DNA of 64,000 bases from Planctobacterium marinum. Lineage in GTDB: Bacteria; Pseudomonadota; Gammaproteobacteria; Enterobacterales; Alteromonadaceae. The notes below the pieces were generated by a model that saw only the letters and a program-made list of their open reading frames with translations, searched no databases and was not told where the DNA came from. The translations under genes were made by a program, and so were the position numbers. Position 1 is the first letter of the stretch, and each line of letters starts with the position of its first letter. Below are positions 49,026 to 56,685 of this stretch, in pieces. The stretch is from positions 4,588,001-4,652,000 of the forward strand of contig NZ_AP027272.1 of the NCBI RefSeq assembly GCF_036322805.1. The letters are read 5' to 3'.

Positions 49026-49715
49026 ATGCTAAGCGTACTCAAATACAGCAGCAGCTTGCTGGCAGCCCTTGTGATAACCATATTGCTGTTTTTGTTTATT
49101 CAACGGCTGGTGAACCAACCTCTACCAACATTACCTGAGTTTGACTATGCCGGGACACTGGCGCTGTCCCAAATTCCACCAAGTGAACCACCACAAGAAA
49201 CCGAACCGCCACCACCTGAGGAAGTGCTGGAGCCGATGATGGAAACGCCCGTGGTTAATCTGGCGCAGGTAGAGAATGTAGAGCTGACATTGCCGGAAGA
49301 GTTTGTCTTTTCCGACAGTAGTCCTGATGCACTATTTACCACTGATGCCGGGCCTGCTCAGGTGCAAATCGCCAGTGAGTTGTTAGCGGAATTTGGTGAA
49401 GACACACGCCGGGGATTTATCGAAATTACCCCTTTCGCCACCCGCAAACCCAATATCCCGGAAATGGCCTGGCAACATCAGCTGAACGGCTGGGTATTAA
49501 TAGCCTTTAACGTTTCTGCCGCAGGTAAAACTCGCAATATTAAAGTTTTAGATGCCCACCCCAAAGGCGTATTTGAAGCCGAGGTGATCCGCGCCATTCA
49601 GCAATGGCGCTACGCTGTGAGTGACCACATCAAAAACGGTCAGGATCTGGTATTAACCCAAAAGATAAACCTGCAATGGCAGGATTATCCACAAAACTTA
49701 CCCTACCCGGAATGA
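49026..49715 (+). CDS. tonB: TonB2 energy transducer
   Basis: 229 residues from the ATG at 49026: an N-terminal anchor helix (SSLLAALVITILLFLFIQRL), a Pro/Glu-rich spacer (PPSEPPQETEPPPPEEV) and a C-terminal TonB domain (about 150-225; GWVLIAFNVSAAGKTRNIKVLDA, AEVIRAIQQWRYAV). It contacts TonB boxes of outer-membrane receptors such as the Oar-like receptor at 56.7-59.6 kb. The spacer is short, as usual for TonB2. Stop overlaps the next start (ATGA). Confidence 0.92.
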   Translation: MLSVLKYSSSLLAALVITILLFLFIQRLVNQPLPTLPEFDYAGTLALSQIPPSEPPQETEPPPPEEVLEPMMETPVVNLAQVENVELTLPEEFVFSDSSPDALFTTDAGPAQVQIASELLAEFGEDTRRGFIEITPFATRKPNIPEMAWQHQLNGWVLIAFNVSAAGKTRNIKVLDAHPKGVFEAEVIRAIQQWRYAVSDHIKNGQDLVLTQKINLQWQDYPQNLPYPE

Positions 49716-51535
49716 TTCGTTTTCAGCCCATAAACATTGCTAAAGCACTCAGTAAGAGATCTCTGAGGGGGTTATTGTTGCTAACGCTATTATTGGTGTT
49801 ACTTATAGCGAATACCACAGAAGCTCGACAATACAAAAGCAAGCTGTTTGAAGACAGTAATCAGGATTTGAGTAGTGCTGAGAGCCTTTCCATCAATCAG
49901 TTGGAAGCACAACTGGCCACTGCCAGCGATCCCTGGCAAATCGCCTTAAGTGGTCAGCAACTGGCTCACCAATATGTGCTTAAACAAGAATTTGCCAAAG
50001 CCGCCGAAGCATACCAAACCGCATTGGCGGCGAATGCACTAGCAGCCCCAGTGGCCCGTCAGTTACGCCTTGAATATGCGCAAGTATTGTTGCAACTGAA
50101 GCGTTTTGCCCAAATAAAACCGCTGTTGAGTTCTGTCACCAACGAAGCTGAACTCAGTAGTCAGGAACGAGTACTGCTGGCACGTGCAGCTGTGGGACTT
50201 GAGCAATTCCACGAGGTGGTGGCGCAGCTGTCTCCCTTATTAGTACAACTAGCTTCCCTGTCAGATGACGAGCTTAAACAACTTGCACAACTCAGTTACG
50301 CAGCAAAAGCCTGGCCTATGACAATTGATTTTCTATCTGAGTACCTGCAACGACACCCTCAAGAACCGGCGATTAATCGCCAGCTCACCGGACTATATAT
50401 ACTCACCGAACAGTATGACGCAGCACTACAACTGTGGTCATTAGCCAACTCTCAGAAACTGTTTAGTCAGGAGCAAGATTGGTTGTTATTGGTGGACCTC
50501 TATAAGCGGCAAAACATGCCAGACAAAGCTGCCCGCATCCTCAACGACGCCCTACAGCAAGGCAACATCCTGGACTCAGCTGAGCACTGGTATCAGCTGT
50601 TTCAACTTTGGTATCAGGCCCGTGAGTTAGCATCAGCCAGAGGCAGCCTGGCGCAAAGCCTGGTACGCAGCAATGATGTGCAGCGAGCCTTATTGCTTAC
50701 CGAGTTGTACCAGCAAGCAGAACAATGGCAAGCCTCACTAGATACCCTTACCCAGACCTGTGAACAGATACTGGAAGAGCGATATGTGGGTAAAGCGAAC
50801 TTACTATTGGGTATTGCTTATCACAAACTCGCTCAACCGGAAAAAGCCCGCAGAGCCTTCATCAACGCCACCTTGTTGAGTGGCGAAAAGGTCAAAGCCA
50901 GAGAATGGCTGGCTTTTATTGCAGCGGCTCCGGCAAGCCGAGAGGAATCACAGCAGTTGCAAGGGTTGTGTTTACCTGCTGATACTCAGATTGCGCTACC
51001 CGACAGTAGTTCAAAACCTGCTGTAGGTTCCAGTAGTAAATCAGCTGTTGCCGATACCGCCGAAAATACCGCTCAGCAGTCTATGCCACTTACTAAAAAG
51101 CGTCTTGCTGCAACGCGTTTTTACGGTACGAAAGTAAGTACCACTAAAGCAGAACTGCAAACTGTCATTAAAAAACGCACCTTTGGATTGATTAAAGCTT
51201 TGATGCGCTCTGGTGGCAGCGTCAATGGCAATATGCACTTATTGATGCAGCAGATGCAAACTGGAAACGAGCTTAACATCACCATCGCCTTCCCCTTTTC
51301 AGGGGCGCCGCGCAATAGTGGCATCCACCGCATTGTTAACGTCCCAAGTCAACATGCCGTCATCAAACAATATCAAGGTCCCGCCGCGGAATTAGAAGCG
51401 CAATGGACAATGCTGGTAATGCAGGCAATGCAAGAGGGACATCAACTCACGGGTCAGTCGCGAATGATTTTCTTATCCGACACAAGCGGCAGCGACATGG
51501 TGGATGTGGAACTGCAGTTAATCATTGCAGAATAA
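49712..51535 (+). CDS. TPR protein of the TonB2 operon with unusual C-terminal domain
   Basis: 607 residues from the ATG at 49712 (ATGA overlap with tonB). A hydrophobic signal or anchor (GLLLLTLLLVLLIANTTEA) is followed by tetratricopeptide repeats through about 430 (QQLAHQYVLKQEFAKAAEAYQTALAAN; LTGLYILTEQYDAALQLWSLA; LLGIAYHKLAQPEKARRAFINATLL). After a Ser-rich linker, residues about 470-607 form a beta-rich domain without a family I recognise (KAELQTVIKKRTFGLIKAL..., ending DMVDVELQLIIAE). TPR proteins end many TonB2 operons and are thought to assist the complex; the C-terminal domain is extra. Confidence 0.85.
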   Translation: MIRFQPINIAKALSKRSLRGLLLLTLLLVLLIANTTEARQYKSKLFEDSNQDLSSAESLSINQLEAQLATASDPWQIALSGQQLAHQYVLKQEFAKAAEAYQTALAANALAAPVARQLRLEYAQVLLQLKRFAQIKPLLSSVTNEAELSSQERVLLARAAVGLEQFHEVVAQLSPLLVQLASLSDDELKQLAQLSYAAKAWPMTIDFLSEYLQRHPQEPAINRQLTGLYILTEQYDAALQLWSLANSQKLFSQEQDWLLLVDLYKRQNMPDKAARILNDALQQGNILDSAEHWYQLFQLWYQARELASARGSLAQSLVRSNDVQRALLLTELYQQAEQWQASLDTLTQTCEQILEERYVGKANLLLGIAYHKLAQPEKARRAFINATLLSGEKVKAREWLAFIAAAPASREESQQLQGLCLPADTQIALPDSSSKPAVGSSSKSAVADTAENTAQQSMPLTKKRLAATRFYGTKVSTTKAELQTVIKKRTFGLIKALMRSGGSVNGNMHLLMQQMQTGNELNITIAFPFSGAPRNSGIHRIVNVPSQHAVIKQYQGPAAELEAQWTMLVMQAMQEGHQLTGQSRMIFLSDTSGSDMVDVELQLIIAE

Positions 51536-51637
51536 GCACAATATTATGTCGTCAGGTGGGCTAAACCCGGAAATTCACTGTATTTATCGATAATCCATCC
51601 TAAACTCGTAGTCAGTTTCCTCACCAGCTTTATATTT

Positions 51638-53449
51638 ATGACGATGCAACCCAAAACGCCTGCTCGAAGCGCTGAATTCAGTATCGAATTTAGCAATGAA
51701 AAAATAATTCTCGCCAATCAGGAGCAGGTGCTATTGCATCAGGCGCTGACACAGGATATCCCATTGCGTCATGAATGCGGTGGCAAGGGTTTATGCTCTA
51801 CTTGCAGGGTCGTTATCGAACAAGGGCTTGAGTATTGCCCGGAAGAAACCCCTGCTGAGCGAAAAATCAAACGACAGAAAAGCTTACCTGAATATGTGCG
51901 TTTAGGCTGTCAATTTAAACCACAAGGTCCCATGAAACTGCGCCGTTTGGTGCGAGATGAATTTGATCTGTCCAATGCCATAACCAGCGATTTATCCACC
52001 AGCGCTCAAAGCTGCAATCTTGCTGTGATGTTCAGTGATATTCGCAATTTCACTGAGTTTAGCGAACAGCATCTGGCCTACGATGTTACCCACATGCTCA
52101 ATCGCTATTTTTCCCGAATGACAGAAGTGGTTCAGGCTCACAACGGCTACGTGGATAAGCTTTTGGGTGATGGCATGATGGTACTGTTTGGCGTGAATGC
52201 CCTTGAGGATTGCAATCCCTGCAATGATGCAGTGAACGCTGCCAATGCCATGCTGCGGGCATTGGATGACCTCAATGAGTACTTTATCGAGTGCTTTGAT
52301 CACCGATTTAAAATTGGCATTGGTATTGACTACGGTGCGTCGTTATTGGGTCATTTCGGCCATAAAGATCATCTGAGTTTCACTGCACTGGGGCCCAAAG
52401 TCAATCGCGCGGCCAGAGTGGAAGCTCTATGCAAAACTTATCAGTGTGACCTGTTGATTACCGAAGCCGTAAAAAAGGCGCTAACTATCGAACAAGTGTT
52501 CGAGAGCGACTATGATGTATATCTAAAAGGTATCAGCGAAACCACTAAAGTCTGGAAAATCTCCTCACCTGCTAAAGGCCGACAGGTTGGGAAAACTTAT
52601 GAACAGGACACTGACATGGACATACAAGTAGACAATCTCCCACAGGTTATCGGTACACCCGTTATCGTTGTCGCTGCCCGTTATAGCGCTGACGAGTTGG
52701 AATTGTATGTTGCGCAAGCTAAGCTGCAGGCAAACAATCAACTCAGTCTCTATCTGCCCAAAGGTCACACGCTACAAGCCGGAGAGTACGTTACAGTTCA
52801 CCTTGATAACCGCACCGGCGTTGATGAGTTTGATGCGGATCTACGTGTATTTAGAACATCATACAAAGGCAAAGTAACTCAAGTGCACGATGCCCATAGC
52901 GTGGATCTTACGGTGCGAGACTTCAGTCTGGTGCACGGTATTTCAGAAGTGCTGGCAGAAAAAGAGCCCGGTTATCGATTCCCCACCGATGGAAGGCCAT
53001 TACAAGCTTTACCCATCACCCCCATGACCCAGATGCCGGTTTTTGCGAAACAAGCCCATAACAACAAGGTGGGTGTGCTGGTCACTCGCACGGTGGAACA
53101 GCCCCATACCACGGTTATGGCATTTCTATCCACCGAAGAGGACGATATCTTTATTATATCGTTTCCATCCACGTTTAAAGTACAAACTCTGCAAAAAGAC
53201 AATCGCTGCGCTTTTGCTATCGACGAGCGTGCCACTTTCACCTTTGAAAATGTCATTGAATGGAATTACGTACTTATTGATGCTGAAGCGTATGAGGTAC
53301 CCACAAGCCACCCTTATTACGATGCGATTAAAGCCGAATTCATCAATAAAAACCCGTGGGAAATCGGCTTTTTTGCCAGCCCGGATGTGCGCCTTTATCA
53401 CTTAAAATGCCTGAGTACGGTGTGTCCTGCCGGCAATCCCAACGGATAA
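51638..53449 (+). CDS. 2Fe-2S ferredoxin - class III nucleotide cyclase - PNPOx-like fusion
   Basis: 603 residues. Residues 12-105 are a plant-type ferredoxin domain with cluster ligands Cys47, Cys53, Cys56 and Cys91 (HECGGKGLCSTCRV, LGCQ). Residues 125-310 are a class III cyclase: metal Asp134 (FSDIRNFTEFS) and Asp178 (LLGDGMMVLFG), transition-state Asn256 and Arg260 (LGPKVNRAARVE). Residues about 335-440 are a beta-rich segment; about 450-600 look like a pyridoxamine-5'-phosphate-oxidase-type flavin-binding split barrel. All catalytic residues are present, so it should make cAMP or cGMP under redox control. No membrane segments; cytoplasmic. It is transcribed alone. Confidence 0.85.
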   Translation: MTMQPKTPARSAEFSIEFSNEKIILANQEQVLLHQALTQDIPLRHECGGKGLCSTCRVVIEQGLEYCPEETPAERKIKRQKSLPEYVRLGCQFKPQGPMKLRRLVRDEFDLSNAITSDLSTSAQSCNLAVMFSDIRNFTEFSEQHLAYDVTHMLNRYFSRMTEVVQAHNGYVDKLLGDGMMVLFGVNALEDCNPCNDAVNAANAMLRALDDLNEYFIECFDHRFKIGIGIDYGASLLGHFGHKDHLSFTALGPKVNRAARVEALCKTYQCDLLITEAVKKALTIEQVFESDYDVYLKGISETTKVWKISSPAKGRQVGKTYEQDTDMDIQVDNLPQVIGTPVIVVAARYSADELELYVAQAKLQANNQLSLYLPKGHTLQAGEYVTVHLDNRTGVDEFDADLRVFRTSYKGKVTQVHDAHSVDLTVRDFSLVHGISEVLAEKEPGYRFPTDGRPLQALPITPMTQMPVFAKQAHNNKVGVLVTRTVEQPHTTVMAFLSTEEDDIFIISFPSTFKVQTLQKDNRCAFAIDERATFTFENVIEWNYVLIDAEAYEVPTSHPYYDAIKAEFINKNPWEIGFFASPDVRLYHLKCLSTVCPAGNPNG

Positions 53450-53471
53450 ATTGTCAGCAACTCAGGGTTGT

Positions 53472-53494
53472 AAAAAAGGGGCTAAAAGCCCCCT
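53472..53494 (-). terminator. Rho-independent terminator of the GST gene
   Basis: Minus strand GGGGCT-TTT-AGCCCC followed by TTTTTT (plus AAAAAA at 53472-53477), 7 bp after the stop at 53501. It lies between convergent genes and may act weakly on the plus strand too. Confidence 0.8.
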
Positions 53495-53500
53495 AAACCA

Positions 53501-54361
53501 TTACTTTTCCAGTTTATCTTGGGTTTTCAGCTCAAAATCGCAGGCCTCATGGCGTTCGTGTAATTGCTCATGCAATTCACCCCAAGTGCGATTCACCATT
53601 TTGCCGCGCTGCACAGCAGGACGGGCATCGATCAACTCAGCCCAACGCATTACATGTTCGTATTCCTGAACCTGTAAAAACTCAGCGGCATTGTATAAGC
53701 GCCCAAGCACCAGGTTACCCATCCAGGGCCAGATGGCGATATCGGCAATCGTATATTCTTCGCCAGCAACATAAGTATTACAGGCTAATTGTTTATCCAG
53801 AACATCCAGCAAGCGTTTGGTTTCCATAGAAAAACGGTTGATGGGATACTCAAATTTTTCTGGCGCATAATTGTAAAAATGGCCAAATCCACCGCCGACA
53901 CTGGGGGCACTGCCCATTTGCCAGAATAGCCAATTCAGGGTTTCGGTGCGCGCTATGCCAGTCGGTAAAAAGGCACCAAACTTCTCTGCCAGATGCAGTA
54001 AAATAGCCCCTGATTCAAATACTCTAAGCTCATCTTTACCGCTTTTATCCAAAAGTGCCGGTATTTTTGAATTGGGGTTAATCTCCACAAAACCACTACT
54101 AAACTGGTCGCCTTCACCAATATTGATCAACCAGGCATCGTACTCAGCCTCTTTGACACCCGCTGCCAGTAACTCTTCCAATAGTATCGTTACCTTGGCA
54201 CCGTTGGGCGTCGCCAGAGAATATAACTGAAAAGGATGTTTACCTTGCGGCAGCGCTTTGTCGTGGGTAGCACCGGAGACAGGACGATTAATGTTGGCGA
54301 ACGCACCGCCATTACCCGGTTCCCATTTCCAGATGGCTGGAGGTGTATAAGTATCACTCAT
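53501..54361 (-). CDS. Glutathione S-transferase family protein, YghU-type disulfide reductase
   Basis: 286 residues from the ATG at 54361 (AAAAGGAGCC upstream). The YghU/Ure2p-like layout is clear: N-terminal YTPPAIWKWEPGNGGAFANINRPVSGATHDK, thioredoxin-like domain with PFQLYSLATPNGAKVTILLEELLAAG, cis-Pro in NSKIPALLDKSG, glutathione-binding ESGAILLHLAEKF, then an all-helical domain. YghU enzymes reduce disulfides using two bound glutathiones. Codons upstream of 54361 lack an SD. It is lone, with its own terminator. Confidence 0.92.
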   Translation of the reverse strand: MSDTYTPPAIWKWEPGNGGAFANINRPVSGATHDKALPQGKHPFQLYSLATPNGAKVTILLEELLAAGVKEAEYDAWLINIGEGDQFSSGFVEINPNSKIPALLDKSGKDELRVFESGAILLHLAEKFGAFLPTGIARTETLNWLFWQMGSAPSVGGGFGHFYNYAPEKFEYPINRFSMETKRLLDVLDKQLACNTYVAGEEYTIADIAIWPWMGNLVLGRLYNAAEFLQVQEYEHVMRWAELIDARPAVQRGKMVNRTWGELHEQLHERHEACDFELKTQDKLEK

Positions 54362-54472
54362 TTCTTGGCTCCTTTTAGGTTTTTGCCACAATTTAATACT
54401 GAACGGTATAAAACATAGCTAACAAGACAGTCCGAAACCAGTTTAGCTTGCAAATTGACTGAAAACGAATTG

Positions 54473-55663
54473 CTATAACTTATAATTCGGGGGGATGATA
54501 GGGATCTGAATTTCTACTTTTAAGCCTGTTGGCTCAACCGGCAATACATCAAAATGGCAATCGCCATCAAACAAGATATGAATACGATCTTTGATATTCT
54601 TTAAACCAATCCCCGAAGTTGAAACCTCGTCGGAACTAGTAGATGATAAACTTTGTCTTATCCGGACAATGTCAAACTCTGTTACGGGGCCATTATTAAA
54701 TACAGTGAGGTATAAGCGATTGGATAATTGTTGCGAACTGATGGCGATCCTGCCGCCCTGTCGCATGTTACCAATACCGTACTTAATGGCATTTTCCACC
54801 AGTGGTTGCAGCAACAGCCCAGACACTAACGCGCTCGCTGTCGAGGGTTCAATGTTAATGTCTATTTGCAGTCTTTCCTGAAAGCGCACTTTCTCAATGT
54901 CCAGATACAACTGCAGCGCCTCGATTTCTTCTTGTAAAAAAATCAATCGCTCCGGGTCGTTATCTAATGAAAAACGCAAGAAACTCGCTAATTTGGTGAG
55001 CATGCGATTAGCGCATTCTTTTTTACCCAACAATACCAGCGTAGAGATAGCGTTTAAGGTATTGAACAGAAAATGCGGATTGATCTGATACCGTAACATT
55101 TTTATCTGCGCCACATGAGATAGACGAGAAACCACCATGAGCGCCTCTTGTTTTTGCCGCAAACGAAAGTGGTAATTGATGCTGAAATACAGACAACTCC
55201 AAGCGAGGATCATACAAAAGGCATAACCGCTACTACCGAGAAATTTAAGAAATGAAAATTCGATATCTCCCGGCTCAAATACGTTGAATCCGTTAAGTAA
55301 ATACCAGCTAAGGCTGTTTTTAATAGGCGTCCATATCCCCGCCACCAAAGCACAGGCGAAGACAATCACTAACACCAGAGAACCCAAACTGAGATTCCAA
55401 CAACGACGATAAAGATAGCGCAATGGCAGAGTTAACAAGGCAGCGGTTAATCCACTGAGAAATAGCATACTCAGCAGGGGAGCCACCTGAAGCTCCAGCT
55501 CACCAAAGACAAGATTATCTATACTGAAAATCAGCACATAACATAGCCATCCCAGAACGTGTAACCACCAAAAAGATGGCTTGGATAACTCTTCAAGCAC
55601 GCCTTGTTCAGTGAACAAATCGTAGCTACGAGCTCCCAGCTTTTGCCATTGTTTAAAAACCAC
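54473..55663 (-). CDS. LytS/YehU-family sensor histidine kinase
   Basis: 396 residues: about four membrane helices (35-165), a short coiled linker, the His_kinase motif INPHFLFNTLNAISTLVLLG (His197) and an ATPase domain with PLVENAIKYGIGNM and SGIGLKNIKDRI. It starts with GTG overlapping the regulator's TAG by one base, so the pair is translationally linked. The kinase has no recognisable extracytoplasmic ligand domain; the membrane part itself probably senses. Confidence 0.9.
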   Translation of the reverse strand: MVFKQWQKLGARSYDLFTEQGVLEELSKPSFWWLHVLGWLCYVLIFSIDNLVFGELELQVAPLLSMLFLSGLTAALLTLPLRYLYRRCWNLSLGSLVLVIVFACALVAGIWTPIKNSLSWYLLNGFNVFEPGDIEFSFLKFLGSSGYAFCMILAWSCLYFSINYHFRLRQKQEALMVVSRLSHVAQIKMLRYQINPHFLFNTLNAISTLVLLGKKECANRMLTKLASFLRFSLDNDPERLIFLQEEIEALQLYLDIEKVRFQERLQIDINIEPSTASALVSGLLLQPLVENAIKYGIGNMRQGGRIAISSQQLSNRLYLTVFNNGPVTEFDIVRIRQSLSSTSSDEVSTSGIGLKNIKDRIHILFDGDCHFDVLPVEPTGLKVEIQIPIIPPNYKL

Positions 55664-56379
55664 TAAGCCGGCTCCAGTCCCAGCTCTTTAAACAACTCAG
55701 CTTTGTAGCTTTGGCCGATCTTCACTTCATCTCCATTAGACAGTTGCAGCAACGAGTAGCGCCCTAACTCACTGTTGATTGAATCAATATGAGATTTGTT
55801 AACCACGATACTGCGGTGAACCCTGATAAACTGGCCACTGGCTAACTGCTTCTCCAGACTGGACAAAGACTCCCGGTGCAGCCACACATGATCCGGGCAA
55901 TGCAATTCCACGTAGTTGGCCGCCCCTTTTATCCAGATAACATCCTTTGCTTTTACAAAGCGAACGGAGCCGATGGATTTAACCGCGATAAGTTTGTCTT
56001 GCGCATTGCGATAGCCCAGAACTTGTTTTCGCTCTACCTTGTCCAGCACGTCTCGTAAACGCTGGTTGTCAAATGGTTTCAGCAGATAGTCGGTTGCATT
56101 TAAATCAAAGGCCGCTACCGCAAATTCACTGTAAGCCGTAGTAAACACCCAGTTGCAAACCATATTTTTATCCAGCTCTTCTGCCAGGTGAAAACCATTG
56201 CCACCAATAATATTGATATCCAGAAAACAGACAGTGGGACGCAACTGTTTGATGAGTTTTAATGATTCATCGTAATGATCTGACTCGGCAATCACCTGCC
56301 AATTGGGTTGGGTTTCAATGAACATTCGGATGCGTTCACGCGCCATGGGTTCATCATCCACTATGATGCAAGAAAACAT
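55663..56379 (-). CDS. LytTR-family response regulator
   Basis: 238 residues: receiver (IIVDDEPMARERI; phospho-acceptor Asp54 in CFLDINIIGG; LLKPFDNQRL with the conserved Lys) and a LytTR DNA-binding domain (about 130-235; VKSIGSVRFVKAKDVIWIKGAANYVELHC..., FIRVHRSIVVNKSHID). ATG preceded by CGGAGGAATC. Partner of the downstream LytS-type kinase. It lies 307 bp behind the Oar-like receptor gene on the same strand, separated by two hairpins, so it is probably an independent unit. Confidence 0.92.
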   Translation of the reverse strand: MFSCIIVDDEPMARERIRMFIETQPNWQVIAESDHYDESLKLIKQLRPTVCFLDINIIGGNGFHLAEELDKNMVCNWVFTTAYSEFAVAAFDLNATDYLLKPFDNQRLRDVLDKVERKQVLGYRNAQDKLIAVKSIGSVRFVKAKDVIWIKGAANYVELHCPDHVWLHRESLSSLEKQLASGQFIRVHRSIVVNKSHIDSINSELGRYSLLQLSNGDEVKIGQSYKAELFKELGLEPA

Positions 56380-56499
56380 GATTCCTCCGTATACAGCTGA
56401 GGCAGTATAGAGAAAATGCTCTTCACCAGAATCAAATTCAGATAAACAGCATTTTTACGAGTTAAACGGCAGGATTTGGTCAAAAAGTCATGCGAAGAA

Positions 56500-56527
56500 G
56501 TGAGAAGATGCCATTGCACCTTCTCAC
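56500..56527 (-). repeat. 12-bp stem-loop upstream of the LytTR regulator
   Basis: GTGAGAAGATGC / GCACCTTCTCAC pair over 12 bp with one mismatch around a 4-nt loop. On the minus strand TTTTT follows about 18 nt later. It may be a second terminator of the receptor transcript or a leader structure of the regulator pair. Confidence 0.55.
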
Positions 56528-56639
56528 CCAGGGAGATAATACATGCAGGATGTAAACATGTATTCATCGGGTCACTACTCCGACAGTCTTCAAGTTACCA
56601 AATCCTCCGATGAGAAAAATAACAAAGTGTCCAGACTAC

Positions 56640-56667
56640 CAAATCGGGGGGTGAATCCCCCGATTTG
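56640..56667 (-). terminator. Terminator hairpin after the Oar-like receptor gene
   Basis: Perfect 11-bp stem CAAATCGGGGG / CCCCCGATTTG with a 6-nt loop, 18 bp after the receptor stop. No T-run, so it may act mainly as an RNA 3'-end stabiliser. Confidence 0.6.
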
Positions 56668-56685
56668 TGGGATTAAGTGTCGAGC

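Larger units (their letters stand above)
56380..56685. other. 306-bp spacer with two strong hairpins
   Basis: Between the receptor gene end (56686) and the LytTR regulator start (56379), both minus strand. It contains the receptor terminator (56640-56667) and a second hairpin (56500-56527). A plus-strand frame of 48 codons (56543-56689) with an AGGGAG site runs through the terminator and is not called. The promoter of the regulator pair should lie between 56380 and 56500. Confidence 0.5.
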
